64,000 nucleotides of DNA from Pseudomonas anguilliseptica. GTDB lineage: Bacteria > Pseudomonadota > Gammaproteobacteria > Pseudomonadales > Pseudomonadaceae. Positions within the stretch are counted from its first letter, which is position 1. Each line of letters opens with the position of its first letter. The stretch is from NCBI RefSeq assembly GCF_900105355.1, contig NZ_FNSC01000001.1, positions 3,472,001 through 3,536,000 on the forward strand, written 5' to 3'. The notes under the pieces were generated by a model that saw nothing but the letters and a program-made list of their open reading frames with translations, was not told the origin of the DNA and searched no databases. A program made the translations under genes and the position numbers. This document shows positions 53,388 to 63,300 of this stretch, piece by piece.

Positions 53388-55028
53388 TTAGCGCGGATAC
53401 AACGGAGGTAATGCGCTGGTTTCAGGACTCGCAGGACTTTCCGGGTCTTCTGCAGTCGGTAGGCTGCGTATCGCTAGCCACAGGTTGCGTCCCTGCCAGT
53501 GTTGGCCGCTTTCGCTGTAGAGGGCGCCATTAAGGCCATCTAATGCATCTGACAGCGGGGTGAAGCGTGCAGCCATCTCAGCCAGGGTTTCTGGCTGTTG
53601 CCGTGCCCAGGCGTCGAGGGCGTGGCGAGTGGCTTGCGAGTCGTTGACCAGGCAGCTGCGCTTGAGGTCGTCAAGCAGGTCGCGCGGGCTGGGCCCCGTC
53701 TGCTGCGAGGGTATGACGGCAGGCTGACGGAGGGCGCGCCACCAGAGGGTGAAGCCGAGCAAGGTGGTCAGGCTCAGTACTGCGCTACTCAGCTGCCAGG
53801 GCCAGAGTCGTATAGTGGCGCTGTCGTTTGATGCTGCCTGCTCGGTTTCAATCGGTAGGCTCTCCAGGTTCGGGTTGGCGGCCACCTGCAGGTTACGCGC
53901 TGGCAAGCTGCTGCGTTCGAGTTGATCGGTCGTGGTGTTCCACCACAGTACTTCGATCGCCGGTAAGGCAATCATGCCCTCGCGACTGGCCACCAGTGCT
54001 TCGCGTTCTTCACGGCTGGCCACCAGCCCGTTATCGCTGGCCTGGTTGGCCAGTTGCGGTTGATCGGGATAACGGCGCAGGCCGGCAATCTGGGTGGCCG
54101 GCAAGGGCGGCAGTTGTGCACTGGCCAGCCCTTCAGCCTTGAGCAGCAGGCTGCGGGTCAGCGAGTCACCGACGCGGGCGGTTTCCGGCTGCGGGCTCCA
54201 GACTTCACTCAGGCTGAGGGCGCGCGCTGGCAGCCAGGGAGCGTCTGCCGGGTAGCTGGCAGGCTTGGCCTTTACCGTCAGCGGAATTTCCGGCGAGCGG
54301 ACTCGCACCACCTTGCCCGGACGCGGACCGAACGGGTTGTAGGCATTGCTGGCGGAGCGATCAACCGCCGTGGCGGTAAAGGCCTGCGAGGGGATCAACA
54401 GTTCGCCACTTTCCTGAGGGAAGATCGCGTAACGCAGTTCAATCACGCCATGGCGCACGCCGTTGATGTCTTTCTCATAAGTGCGTGGCTTACCCAGGGC
54501 TTCAACGCGCGCCAGGGGCATGTCCAGTTGGGTCAGGCTGCTGTCGTCGTACAGTGAAACGGAGTGGTAGATGCGCAGTGTCAGCACGGTTTGCGCCTGC
54601 ACGTAGACGCTTTCCTGGTCCAGACTGGTGTCGATGAACACTGGCGCCAAGCGGCTGTCATCGGCACTGACGGCCTGTTGTACGTGCAGGGTAATCGGAT
54701 CGCTTTGCAGTTGGCCGAGGTTCAGCGGCGGTATCACCACATAGCCACTGTGCTTGGGCTGCAGAGTAACGATCCAGCGCGTGCTGGCCTGGGCGCCATT
54801 GCTGCCGCTGGTCAGGCGGTTGACCTGGCGGGTACCGAGCACCTCAAACAGTTCGTTGAGCGGCTGCAGATCGGGCTTGCCGAACAGTGTGGCGTCATTC
54901 GATTCCAGAGTCAGCTCAACGCTCTCACCGGCATCCAGGCGGGTGCGGTCGACGCTGGCGGTCAGGCTTTGCGCGCTGACATTCAGGGCCAGCAGGCCAA
55001 GCAGAAGGGTACAGAGCAGTCGGCTCAT
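53388..55028 (-). CDS. batD: BatD-like membrane-anchored protein
   Basis: The 546-residue protein has a signal peptide (LLCTLLLGLLALNVSA), an extracellular beta-rich body starting SLTASVDRTRLDAGESVELTL, and a membrane helix near the C-terminus (LSSAVLSLTTLLGFTLWW) with a cytoplasmic tail. It is the last gene of the bat/moxR operon, where BatD is thought to work with the VWA proteins at the envelope, possibly in stress tolerance. It overlaps the upstream VWA-TPR gene by four bases. Confidence 0.9.
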   Translation of the reverse strand: MSRLLCTLLLGLLALNVSAQSLTASVDRTRLDAGESVELTLESNDATLFGKPDLQPLNELFEVLGTRQVNRLTSGSNGAQASTRWIVTLQPKHSGYVVIPPLNLGQLQSDPITLHVQQAVSADDSRLAPVFIDTSLDQESVYVQAQTVLTLRIYHSVSLYDDSSLTQLDMPLARVEALGKPRTYEKDINGVRHGVIELRYAIFPQESGELLIPSQAFTATAVDRSASNAYNPFGPRPGKVVRVRSPEIPLTVKAKPASYPADAPWLPARALSLSEVWSPQPETARVGDSLTRSLLLKAEGLASAQLPPLPATQIAGLRRYPDQPQLANQASDNGLVASREEREALVASREGMIALPAIEVLWWNTTTDQLERSSLPARNLQVAANPNLESLPIETEQAASNDSATIRLWPWQLSSAVLSLTTLLGFTLWWRALRQPAVIPSQQTGPSPRDLLDDLKRSCLVNDSQATRHALDAWARQQPETLAEMAARFTPLSDALDGLNGALYSESGQHWQGRNLWLAIRSLPTAEDPESPASPETSALPPLYPR

Positions 55029-56788
55029 TGCAGTTGTTCCTGGCGCTGTTGTTCCAGCCTGAATTTACGCCGCAGCAGCTCGCCCGGATCATCGGGAATC
55101 TGCCGCAGCCATTGTTCCAATGCCTGACGCCGCTCGCCGTCGAGGGTCGGTTCGGCACTGGCGATCTGCTCTTCGCCGTTGTTGCTGTCGTCTTCTTCTG
55201 GCGTTTTAGGCGGTGTATCCGCGTCTTCTTCGGCACCAGGTTGTGCGGGTTTCTCGCTCTCAGCCTTGTCTTCAGACTCTGGCGGTTTGGCCGGCGATTG
55301 CTCGGCCTGCGGCTGGGCGTCTGGATCGGACTGGCCGGCTTGCGGCTGGCTGCTGGGCTGATTCTGCTGCTTGTTGGATTCTTGCGAGTTGTCGCTTTGA
55401 TTCTGCTGTTGTTGCTGGTTCTGGCGGAGCAGTTCTTCGACCAGGGCTTTGTTCTTTTGCGCCTGGGACAAGTCGGGTTGCAGTTCCAGTGCCTGGGTGT
55501 AGGCGTCCACGGCGGCTTCCAGTTCATTGCTGCGCGCCAGGGCGTTGCCACGGTTGTAGTGGTCGCTGGCGCTTTCGCCATTGGCAAAACGTTCGGCGGC
55601 CGCGGCGTAATCGCCGGCCTGGTAGAGCGCCTGGCCTTGCCAGCGCGGATCCTTGAACCGTTGCGCGGCTTCCGCCGGTTGTTGCGCCTCCAGCAGGCGC
55701 TGCCCTTGCTGATCGGCACGCAGCCAGAGGTCATCGAAACTGAAGGCGTAGCTGTTCTGCGGCAGGCTCAGCAGCAACAGTGGTAAGCACAGCAGCCAGC
55801 CGCGGCGGGCGGCGCAGGCGGCCAGTAACAACAGCGGCAGAAGCAGCCAGTGGCTCTGATCTGCCCAGGCTTGCAGCTGGGTCAGCTCGCCGTCACGACG
55901 CAGCTGTTGCGGCGCATCGAGCAGGCCCAGGTTGCGCAGGTCGCGTTCATCCAGCGTCACCCCCTGATACTGACCACCTAGTTCATTGGCAAAACGCTTG
56001 AGGCCTTTGCTGTCCAGGCGCGGCAGCAAGATGGTGCCTTGGGCGTCCTTGAGAAATGAGCCATCCTCCTGAATGATCGGCGCGCCCTGGGTGCTGCCAA
56101 TACCGAGAATGCGCAGGCGCTCGCTGCGGCGGCCTAGGGCCTGGCTGATCGCCTGGCGTTGGGTTTCATCGAGGCTGCTGGTCAGCAGCAGGAGGCGGCC
56201 ATTGCCCTGGGCGCCCTGTTCGAGCAGTTGCAGGGCCTTGGCCACGGCCAGGTCGGCGCGCTTGCCAGGCTCGGGCATGATCTCTGGGCTCAACACATCG
56301 AGCAGGTTGCGGCTGGTGGCCAGGTCGTCGGACAGCGGCACCAGGGTATGTGCGCTGCCGGCATACACGACGATGGCGGTTTGCGCATCCTGGCGTGCCT
56401 CCAGCAGGTCGAGCAGCTTGCGCTTGGCCTGGGCCAGGCGATTGGGCGAGGCATCGCTGGCGAGCATCTCAGGGGTCAGTTCGAGGAGTACCACCAACGG
56501 GTCGGCTGGCTTGGGGTTCTGCTGCTCGATGCGTTGCCAGCTGGGGCCGAGCAGCGCCAACAGGGCCAGTAACCAGGCTAGGCCGAGGGCGAGCCAGGGC
56601 AGGCGACTGTTGCGCCCGCCTGTGGCGGTCAGCAGCGCGGTCTGGAACGCGGCCGGCAGCAACGCTTGCCAGCGGCCACTGCGTTTCTCCCGGTGCCAGA
56701 GCTGCCAGAGCAGAAAACCCAGCAGCGGTATCAGCAACAGCCAGAAGGGTCGCTGCCAGTGCGGCCAGAGGCTGGTCAATTCGTTCAT
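55025..56788 (-). CDS. batB: VWA and TPR protein (BatB/BatC-like)
   Basis: The 587-residue protein has two N-terminal membrane helices, a von Willebrand A domain (about residues 85-260, with VVLLELTPEML in place of the usual DxSxS) and another helix pair near residue 320. TPR repeats follow (ADQQGQRLLEAQQPAEAAQRF, then ALARSNELEAAVDAYTQALEL). A long Gln/Glu/Pro-rich low-complexity tail ends the protein. The combination matches fused BatB and BatC. The MIDAS motif looks degenerate. Overlaps batA by four bases. Confidence 0.88.
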   Translation of the reverse strand: MNELTSLWPHWQRPFWLLLIPLLGFLLWQLWHREKRSGRWQALLPAAFQTALLTATGGRNSRLPWLALGLAWLLALLALLGPSWQRIEQQNPKPADPLVVLLELTPEMLASDASPNRLAQAKRKLLDLLEARQDAQTAIVVYAGSAHTLVPLSDDLATSRNLLDVLSPEIMPEPGKRADLAVAKALQLLEQGAQGNGRLLLLTSSLDETQRQAISQALGRRSERLRILGIGSTQGAPIIQEDGSFLKDAQGTILLPRLDSKGLKRFANELGGQYQGVTLDERDLRNLGLLDAPQQLRRDGELTQLQAWADQSHWLLLPLLLLAACAARRGWLLCLPLLLLSLPQNSYAFSFDDLWLRADQQGQRLLEAQQPAEAAQRFKDPRWQGQALYQAGDYAAAAERFANGESASDHYNRGNALARSNELEAAVDAYTQALELQPDLSQAQKNKALVEELLRQNQQQQQNQSDNSQESNKQQNQPSSQPQAGQSDPDAQPQAEQSPAKPPESEDKAESEKPAQPGAEEDADTPPKTPEEDDSNNGEEQIASAEPTLDGERRQALEQWLRQIPDDPGELLRRKFRLEQQRQEQLQ

Positions 56789-57816
56789 GACTGTTTCCCC
56801 CGCAGCCGTGTCAGTTGATTGCGCCAGCGTTGTTGCAGGCTCGGCCAGAGTGTCTGGCTGACCAGCAGCAGGCTGAGCAGTAAGGCCAGGCCCAGTGGCC
56901 AGGGATAGAGTGGCAAGGTTGGCCGCGCTAGAGTTGGCTTCTGCGCCACCGGCTCGAGGCGGTCGAGGGTGGCCTCGATGGCTTGCAACTCTTCGCTGTC
57001 GCGGGCGCGGAAGTATTCACCGCCGGTGGCCTCGGCAATCGCACGCAGGCTCGGCTCGTCCAGATCGATGCCCGGGTTAAAGCCAAGCATGCCGAGCACG
57101 CCACCTTGCTCAGGGTCGGCACCGATGCCGATCGGGTAAATGGTAATGCCTTCCTCGGCGGCCAGGCGTGCGGCGGTCATGGGATCGATTTCACCGGCGT
57201 TGTTGGCACCATCGGTGACCAGTACCAGCACGCGGCTCTGCGCCGGACGCTCGCGCAGGCGTTTGACCGCCAGGCCAATGGCGTCGCCGATGGCGGTCTG
57301 TGGCCCGGCGATATTTTTCTGCGCCTCATCCAGCCAGGTGTGCACGGTCTGTCGGTCGAAGGTCAGTGGCGACTGCAGGTAGGCGCGGCTGCCGAACAGG
57401 ATCAGGCCGACCCGGTCACCCTGGCGGCCGTCGATAAAGTCGCCGAGCAGGTGCTTGACCAGGCTCAGGCGACTGACTTCCTGGCCTTCCCAGAGCATGT
57501 CGGCGTAGTCCATGGAGCCGGACACATCTACCGCCAGCAGCAGGTCGCGGCCGCTGGCCGGCAACGGTAGCGGTTCACCCAGCCATTGCGGGCGCGCGCT
57601 GGCGAGTAGCAGTAACAGCCAGATCAGTGCAAACGGCGCCTGTTGCCGCAAGGCCGGCAGTCGTAAGCGGGCGCGGCGTCCGCTCAAGCCTTCGAGCTCC
57701 GCCAGAAGGCTGATTTTCAGCGCCGCTTCGCCGCTGTCCGCAGGCGGCAGCCAGGCGCGCAGCAGCCAGGGTAGGGGAGCGATCAGGAAGACCCAGGGCC
57801 AGGCAAACTCAAACAT
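56785..57816 (-). CDS. batA: VWA-domain membrane protein (BatA-like)
   Basis: The 343-residue protein has N-terminal membrane helices (FEFAWPWVFLIAPLPWLLRA; ALIWLLLLLASARP). A VWA domain follows with intact MIDAS residues (LAVDVSGSMDY), later T and D positions (TAIGDAIGLAVKRL; VLVTDGANNAGEIDP), and a C-terminal helix (WPLGLALLLSLLLVSQTLW). ATG 57816 is the family start; the longer frame overlaps the DUF4381 gene. The two genes overlap by eight bases. Confidence 0.92.
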   Translation of the reverse strand: MFEFAWPWVFLIAPLPWLLRAWLPPADSGEAALKISLLAELEGLSGRRARLRLPALRQQAPFALIWLLLLLASARPQWLGEPLPLPASGRDLLLAVDVSGSMDYADMLWEGQEVSRLSLVKHLLGDFIDGRQGDRVGLILFGSRAYLQSPLTFDRQTVHTWLDEAQKNIAGPQTAIGDAIGLAVKRLRERPAQSRVLVLVTDGANNAGEIDPMTAARLAAEEGITIYPIGIGADPEQGGVLGMLGFNPGIDLDEPSLRAIAEATGGEYFRARDSEELQAIEATLDRLEPVAQKPTLARPTLPLYPWPLGLALLLSLLLVSQTLWPSLQQRWRNQLTRLRGKQS

Positions 57817-58303
57817 GTTTGCGAATCCAGATCGACACCGCCTGGTTGAGGCCGGCGATGGCCTTGTCATCCAGGCTACAGCGCGGGCGATAAGCACCCT
57901 CCACCAGGATCATCCAGCGGGTCAGACCGGCTGCTGGGCAACGGCTGTCGAGAAAGGCCAGCCAGGCACGGCTGCTCAGAATATGGCTGTTACTTTGTGG
58001 GTAACGCTCGCGGCACAGGCGTTTGAGAATGGCGTTGAGTTGCTGCAGCCAGGGGCCGGCATCGACGCCGTCATAAGGTTTGCTCAGAAGTTCGAGTTCG
58101 CTCAACGCGGCCTGGCGCAGAGGATCAAGCGGCGCTTCGGTCGACTGCCCAGCCGCTTTGCGCGGCAGGTGTTTAAGCAGCTTGAAAGCAGCCCACAGCA
58201 GCACGGGCAGCAGTAGGGCGAGTAGCCACCAGCCTGGTGCCGGCGGCCACCAGCTGATCGGCGCAGGAGCGATTAGGGGTTCGAGCTGGTCCAGCGGGTT
58301 CAC
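57809..58303 (-). CDS. DUF4381 protein
   Basis: The 164-residue protein has a Pro/Trp-rich N-terminus and one membrane helix (WWLLALLLPVLLWAAFKLL), then a soluble domain with LNAILKRLCRERYP. This is typical of DUF4381, a regular member of moxR/bat operons between DUF58 and BatA. It overlaps both neighbours by a few bases, so the operon is translationally coupled throughout. Confidence 0.88.
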   Translation of the reverse strand: MNPLDQLEPLIAPAPISWWPPAPGWWLLALLLPVLLWAAFKLLKHLPRKAAGQSTEAPLDPLRQAALSELELLSKPYDGVDAGPWLQQLNAILKRLCRERYPQSNSHILSSRAWLAFLDSRCPAAGLTRWMILVEGAYRPRCSLDDKAIAGLNQAVSIWIRKHV

Positions 58304-59241
58304 AGGCTTTTCCTTGGCCGCTGAGCATTCAGGTGTTCACGCAGCTGCTCGATCATCTCGCTCTGGGTGTTCAGGGCCAGCAGCGGTACGCCGAGCTTCT
58401 GCGCCAGGCGTTGCCAGCGCGCCTGGCGGGCATCGGCCAGGCTGCGGTAGGCCTGGCGCAGTTCGGCGTCCTGGGTGTCCAGCTCCAGTTGCGCACCGTG
58501 CTCGGTAAAACGCAGCAGCCCGGCATTGGGCAGGGCGTGGTCGAGTGGGTCGGACAGCGGCAGCAACAGTAGGTCGGTATGCCGCGCGAGCAGCAGCAAC
58601 TGCTGTTCGCTGCTGTCGTTCAAGGTGCGCTCATCACACAGAATCACCACCAGACTGCCGGGGCGCAGCACCTCGTGGGCACGGCGCAGAGCCAGGCCGA
58701 AGCTATCGCGGCCGCCCTGGCTGTCGTTGCTCAGCACCTGGTTGGCTTTGGCCAGACGGCTGAGCAGTTGCAGCAGGCTTTGCTTGCTACGCCGGGGTTT
58801 GATTTCGTGGTGTTCCAAATCACCAAATACCAGGCCGCCGATGCGGTCGTTGTGACCCAGAGCGGCCCAGCCGATCAGGCTGGCGGCCTGGGCGGCGAGC
58901 ACCGATTTGAACATCAGCCCGGAGCCGAAGAACAGCCGTTTGCTCTGCTCGACCATGATGTAGATCGGCCGCTCGCGCTCTTCATGGAACAGCTTGGTGT
59001 GCGGTTCTTGAGTGCGTGCGGTCACTCGCCAATCGATGGTGCGCACGTCGTCGCCGGGCTGATACACGCGCACCTGGTCGAAGTCCACGCCGCGCCCGCG
59101 CAGCTTGGAGTGGTGCAGGCCAATCAGCGGGCTGCGCCGCGCCGGGGTGGAAAACAGCTGCACCTCACGCACACGATGGCGCATCTCGATCAGTTCACCG
59201 AGGCTGACGCGAATGCCGGGCTGCGTGGGTTGGTCGTGCAT
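58300..59241 (-). CDS. DUF58 protein
   Basis: The 313-residue protein has the DUF58 signature GRGVDFDQVRVYQPGDDVRTIDWRVTART (read in parts) followed by LFHEERERPIYIMVEQSKRL, a VWA-like fold. ATG 59241 gives MHDQPTQPGIRVSLGELIEM; the longer upstream frame overlaps moxR and is not used. It is a chaperone-like partner of MoxR ATPases. It ends overlapping DUF4381 by four bases. Confidence 0.9.
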   Translation of the reverse strand: MHDQPTQPGIRVSLGELIEMRHRVREVQLFSTPARRSPLIGLHHSKLRGRGVDFDQVRVYQPGDDVRTIDWRVTARTQEPHTKLFHEERERPIYIMVEQSKRLFFGSGLMFKSVLAAQAASLIGWAALGHNDRIGGLVFGDLEHHEIKPRRSKQSLLQLLSRLAKANQVLSNDSQGGRDSFGLALRRAHEVLRPGSLVVILCDERTLNDSSEQQLLLLARHTDLLLLPLSDPLDHALPNAGLLRFTEHGAQLELDTQDAELRQAYRSLADARQARWQRLAQKLGVPLLALNTQSEMIEQLREHLNAQRPRKSL

Positions 59242-59246
59242 GGTGG

Positions 59247-60218
59247 TTAGGCGACCGCCACGACGTCGAGAATGCGCTGCACCACGCGGTCCTGGTCGAT
59301 GCCGGCGGCTTCTGCCTCGAATGACAGAATGATGCGGTGGCGCAGCACGTCGAACAGCACCGCCTGGATATCTTCCGGGCTGACGAAATCCCGCCCGGCC
59401 AGCCAGGCGTGGGCCCGTGCGCAGCGGTCGAGGGCAATCGAGCCGCGCGGGCTGGCGCCGTAGGCAATCCACTCGGCCAGTTCCGGGTCGAACTTGGCCG
59501 GGGTGCGCGAGGCCATCACCAGTTGCACCAAATACTCTTCCACCGCATCGGCCATATACAGGCCGAGGATTTCCTGGCGCGCGGCAAAGATCGCCTGCTG
59601 GCTAACCAGCTGCTCTGGCTTGGTTTCGCCATTCAGCGCTTCACCACGGGCTTGGGCGAGGATCTTGCGTTCCACGCTGGCGTCGGGGAAACCGATCTTC
59701 ACGTGCATCAGAAAACGGTCGAGCTGTGCTTCGGGCAGCGGGTAGGTGCCTTCCTGCTCAATCGGGTTCTGCGTGGCCATCACCAGAAACAGTGGCGACA
59801 GGTGATAGGTGCTGCGGCCCACGCTTACCTGGCGCTCGGCCATGGCTTCGAGCAGCGCCGATTGCACCTTGGCCGGAGCGCGATTGATCTCATCGGCCAG
59901 CACCAGGTTGTGGAAGATCGGTCCCTGCTGGAACACAAAGCTGCCGGTTTCCGGACGATAGATTTCGGTGCCGGTGATATCCGCTGGAAGCAGGTCAGGG
60001 GTGAACTGAATGCGGTGGAATTCGGCCTCAATGCCTTCGGCCAGCTCCTTGATCGCCTTGGTCTTGGCCAGGCCGGGAGCGCCTTCGACCAGCATGTGGC
60101 CATCAGCGAGCAAGGCAATCAGCAGCCTTTCGATGAGTTTTTCCTGGCCGAGGATCTGACTTGAAAGAAAATGTCGCAGCGCGACAAGCGCTTCACGGTG
60201 TTCCATCGTTAAGCTCAT
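59247..60218 (-). CDS. moxR: MoxR-family AAA+ ATPase
   Basis: The 323-residue protein has Walker A around VEGAPGLAKTKAIKELAE, Walker B LVLADEINRAPAKVQSALLEAM and sensor region FLVMATQNPIEQEGTYPLPEAQLDRF. MoxR ATPases help fold or activate envelope and metal-enzyme complexes together with DUF58 and VWA partners. It is the first gene of the six-gene minus-strand operon and is divergent from gdhB, sharing a 173-base control region. Confidence 0.95.
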   Translation of the reverse strand: MSLTMEHREALVALRHFLSSQILGQEKLIERLLIALLADGHMLVEGAPGLAKTKAIKELAEGIEAEFHRIQFTPDLLPADITGTEIYRPETGSFVFQQGPIFHNLVLADEINRAPAKVQSALLEAMAERQVSVGRSTYHLSPLFLVMATQNPIEQEGTYPLPEAQLDRFLMHVKIGFPDASVERKILAQARGEALNGETKPEQLVSQQAIFAARQEILGLYMADAVEEYLVQLVMASRTPAKFDPELAEWIAYGASPRGSIALDRCARAHAWLAGRDFVSPEDIQAVLFDVLRHRIILSFEAEAAGIDQDRVVQRILDVVAVA

Positions 60219-60391
60219 CCGGCAAATGTGACCAGCGAGTCTTGAATCTCGCCAGAGTTAAGTGGCAGCCACTTTAATGCAATCGCTGCCTCCTAGACTA
60301 ACGTTGAACAACAAGGTTGTGGCGAAGGTCATTACTCGCGACTGCCTTGATCGAGTCCCCTGACGAATAACAAGCCAAACGGAGCAAACCC

Positions 60392-63300
60392 ATGGCGTTC
60401 TTTACGGCGGCCAGCAAAGCCGATTTTCAGCACCACCTGCAAACGGCGCTGGCGCAGCACGTCAGTGAACAGGCTCTGCCACAAGTAGCCCTGTTCGCCG
60501 AGCAATTCTTCGGCATCATCGCCCTCGAGGAGCTGACCCAGCGTCGCCTCTCTGACCTGGTCGGCTGCACCTTGTCGTCCTGGCGGCTGCTGGAGCGTTT
60601 TGAACCGACCAAGCCCGAAGTGCGGGTATTCAACCCCGATTATGAAAAACATGGCTGGCAGTCCACCCACACTGCCGTAGAAATTCTGCACAGCGACATT
60701 CCGTTCCTGGTCGATTCGGTGCGCATGGAGCTCAACCGTCGCGGCTACAGCATCCACACCCTGCAGAACAGCGTGTTCAGCGTGCGCCGCAACAAGAGCG
60801 GCGAGCTGCAGGAAATCCTGCCCAAGGGCGCCCAGGGCAAGGATGTGCAGCAGGAAGCCCTGATGTTCCTGGAGATCGACCGCTGCGCCAACGTCGGCGA
60901 GTTGAAGACCCTGGAAAAAGACCTGCACGAAGTATTCAGTGATGTACGCCTGAGCGTCGCCGACTTCCAGCCGATGAAAGCCAAGGCCAAGGAACTGCTG
61001 GCCTGGCTGGATAAGGCCAAGCTCAAGGTCGAAGGCGCCGAGCTGGAAGAGATCAAGGTATTCATGAACTGGTTGCTCGACGACCACTTCACCTTCCTCG
61101 GCTATGAAGAATTCACCGTTGCCGACAGCGCCGGCGGCGGCAGCATGGTCTACGACGAAAAGTCCCTGCTGGGCATGTCCAAGCGCCTGCGCACTGGCCT
61201 CAAGGCTGATGAACTGCATATCGAGTCTGAAGCCGTCGCCTACCTGCGCGAGCCGCAGTTGCTGTCCTTCGCCAAGGCCGCGGTACCCAGCCGCGTGCAC
61301 CGTCCGGCGTACCCGGACCTGGTGTCGATCCGCGAACTGGACGCCAAGGGCAAGGTGGTCAAGGAATGCCGCTTTATGGGGCTGTACACTTCGGCGGTGT
61401 ACGCTGAGAGCGTGTGGAACATTCCGTATATCCGCCGCAAAGTGGCGGTGATCAAGCAGCGCTCCGGTTTCGACAGCAGCGCGCACCTGGGCAAGGAGCT
61501 GGCTCAAGTCCTGGAAGTGCTGCCGCGTGATGACCTGTTCCAGACTCCGGTGGACGAGCTGTTCAACACCACCATGGCGATCGTGCAGATTCAGGAGCGC
61601 AACAAGATTCGCGTATTCCTGCGCCGCGACCCTTATGGCCGTTTCTGCTACTGCCTGGCCTATGTGCCGCGCGATGTGTACTCCACCGAAACGCGGATGA
61701 AGATCCAGCAGGTGCTGATGGAGCGTCTGCAGGCTACCGATTGCGAATTCTGGACCTTCTTCTCCGAATCGGTACTGGCGCGGGTGCAGTTCATCCTCAA
61801 GGTTGACCCGAAGAACCGCGTGCAGATCGACCCGCTACGCCTGGAAAAAGAAGCCATCCAGGCCTGCCGTTCGTGGAAGGACGATTACACCAGCCTGATC
61901 GTCGAAAGCCTCGGCGAAGCCCAGGGCACCGAAGTGCTCAGCGAATTCCCCGGCGGCTTCCCGGCTGGCTATCGCGAGCGTTTCGCCCCGCACTCGGCGG
62001 TGGTGGACATGCAGCACCTGCTTAGCCTGAACAGCGAGCGCCAACTGGTGATGAGTTTCTACCAGCCGCTGACCCAGGGCGAGCAGCAGCTGCACTGCAA
62101 GCTGTACCACGCCGACACGCCGCTGCCGCTGTCGGACGTGCTGCCGATTCTGGAAAACCTCGGTCTGCGCGTGCTCGGTGAGTTCCCTTACAAGCTGCGC
62201 CGCGCCGATGGCCGCGAGTTCTGGATTCACGACTTCGCCTTCACCTATGCCGAAGGCCTGGATGTCGACATCCAGCAGCTCAACGACACCCTGCAGGGCG
62301 CTTTCGTCAATATCGTCGGTGGCGCGGCGGAGAATGACGGTTTCAACCGTCTGGTGCTGATGGCCGCCATGCCGTGGCGCGACGTGGCGCTGCTGCGTGC
62401 CTACGGCCGTTACCTCAAGCAGATTCGCCTGGGCTTCGACCTCAGCTACATCGCCAGCACCCTGGTCAACCACGCCGATATCGCCAAGGAACTGGTGCGC
62501 CTGTTCAAGACGCGCTTCTACCTGGCGCGCAAACTTACCGTTGATGATCTGGAAGACAAGCAGCAGAAGCTCGAGCAGGCGATTCTCGCCGCGCTGGACA
62601 ACGTTGCGGTGCTCAACGAAGACCGCATCCTGCGCCGCTACCTGGACTTGATCAAAGCCACCCTGCGCACCAACTTCTACCAGACCGATGCCAGTGGTGC
62701 GCCGAAGAGCTACTTCAGCTTCAAACTCAACCCGCGGGCGATTCCAGATATTCCTCGACCGACGCCGAAGTTCGAAATCTTCGTCTACTCGCCGCGTGTT
62801 GAAGGCGTGCACCTGCGCTTTGGTGACGTAGCCCGTGGTGGCCTGCGCTGGTCGGACCGTGAGGAAGACTTCCGCACCGAGGTGCTGGGCCTGGTCAAGG
62901 CGCAGCAGGTGAAAAACGCGGTCATCGTACCGATGGGCGCCAAGGGCGGCTTTATTCCACGGCGACTGCCGGTCGGCGGCACCCGTGATGATGTGCTGGC
63001 CGAGGGCATTGCCTGCTACCGGATATTCATCAGCGGCCTGCTGGATATCACCGACAACCTGAAAGACGGCGCCGTGGTGCCCCCGCAGAACGTGGTGCGT
63101 CACGATGGCGACGATCCGTATCTGGTGGTGGCGGCCGACAAAGGCACCGCGACCTTCTCCGATATCGCCAACGGCATTGCTGCCGAATACGGCTTCTGGC
63201 TGGACGATGCCTTCGCCTCGGGCGGCTCGGCGGGTTATGACCACAAAGGCATGGGCATCACCGCCAAGGGCGGCTGGGTTTCGGTACAGCGCCACTTCCG

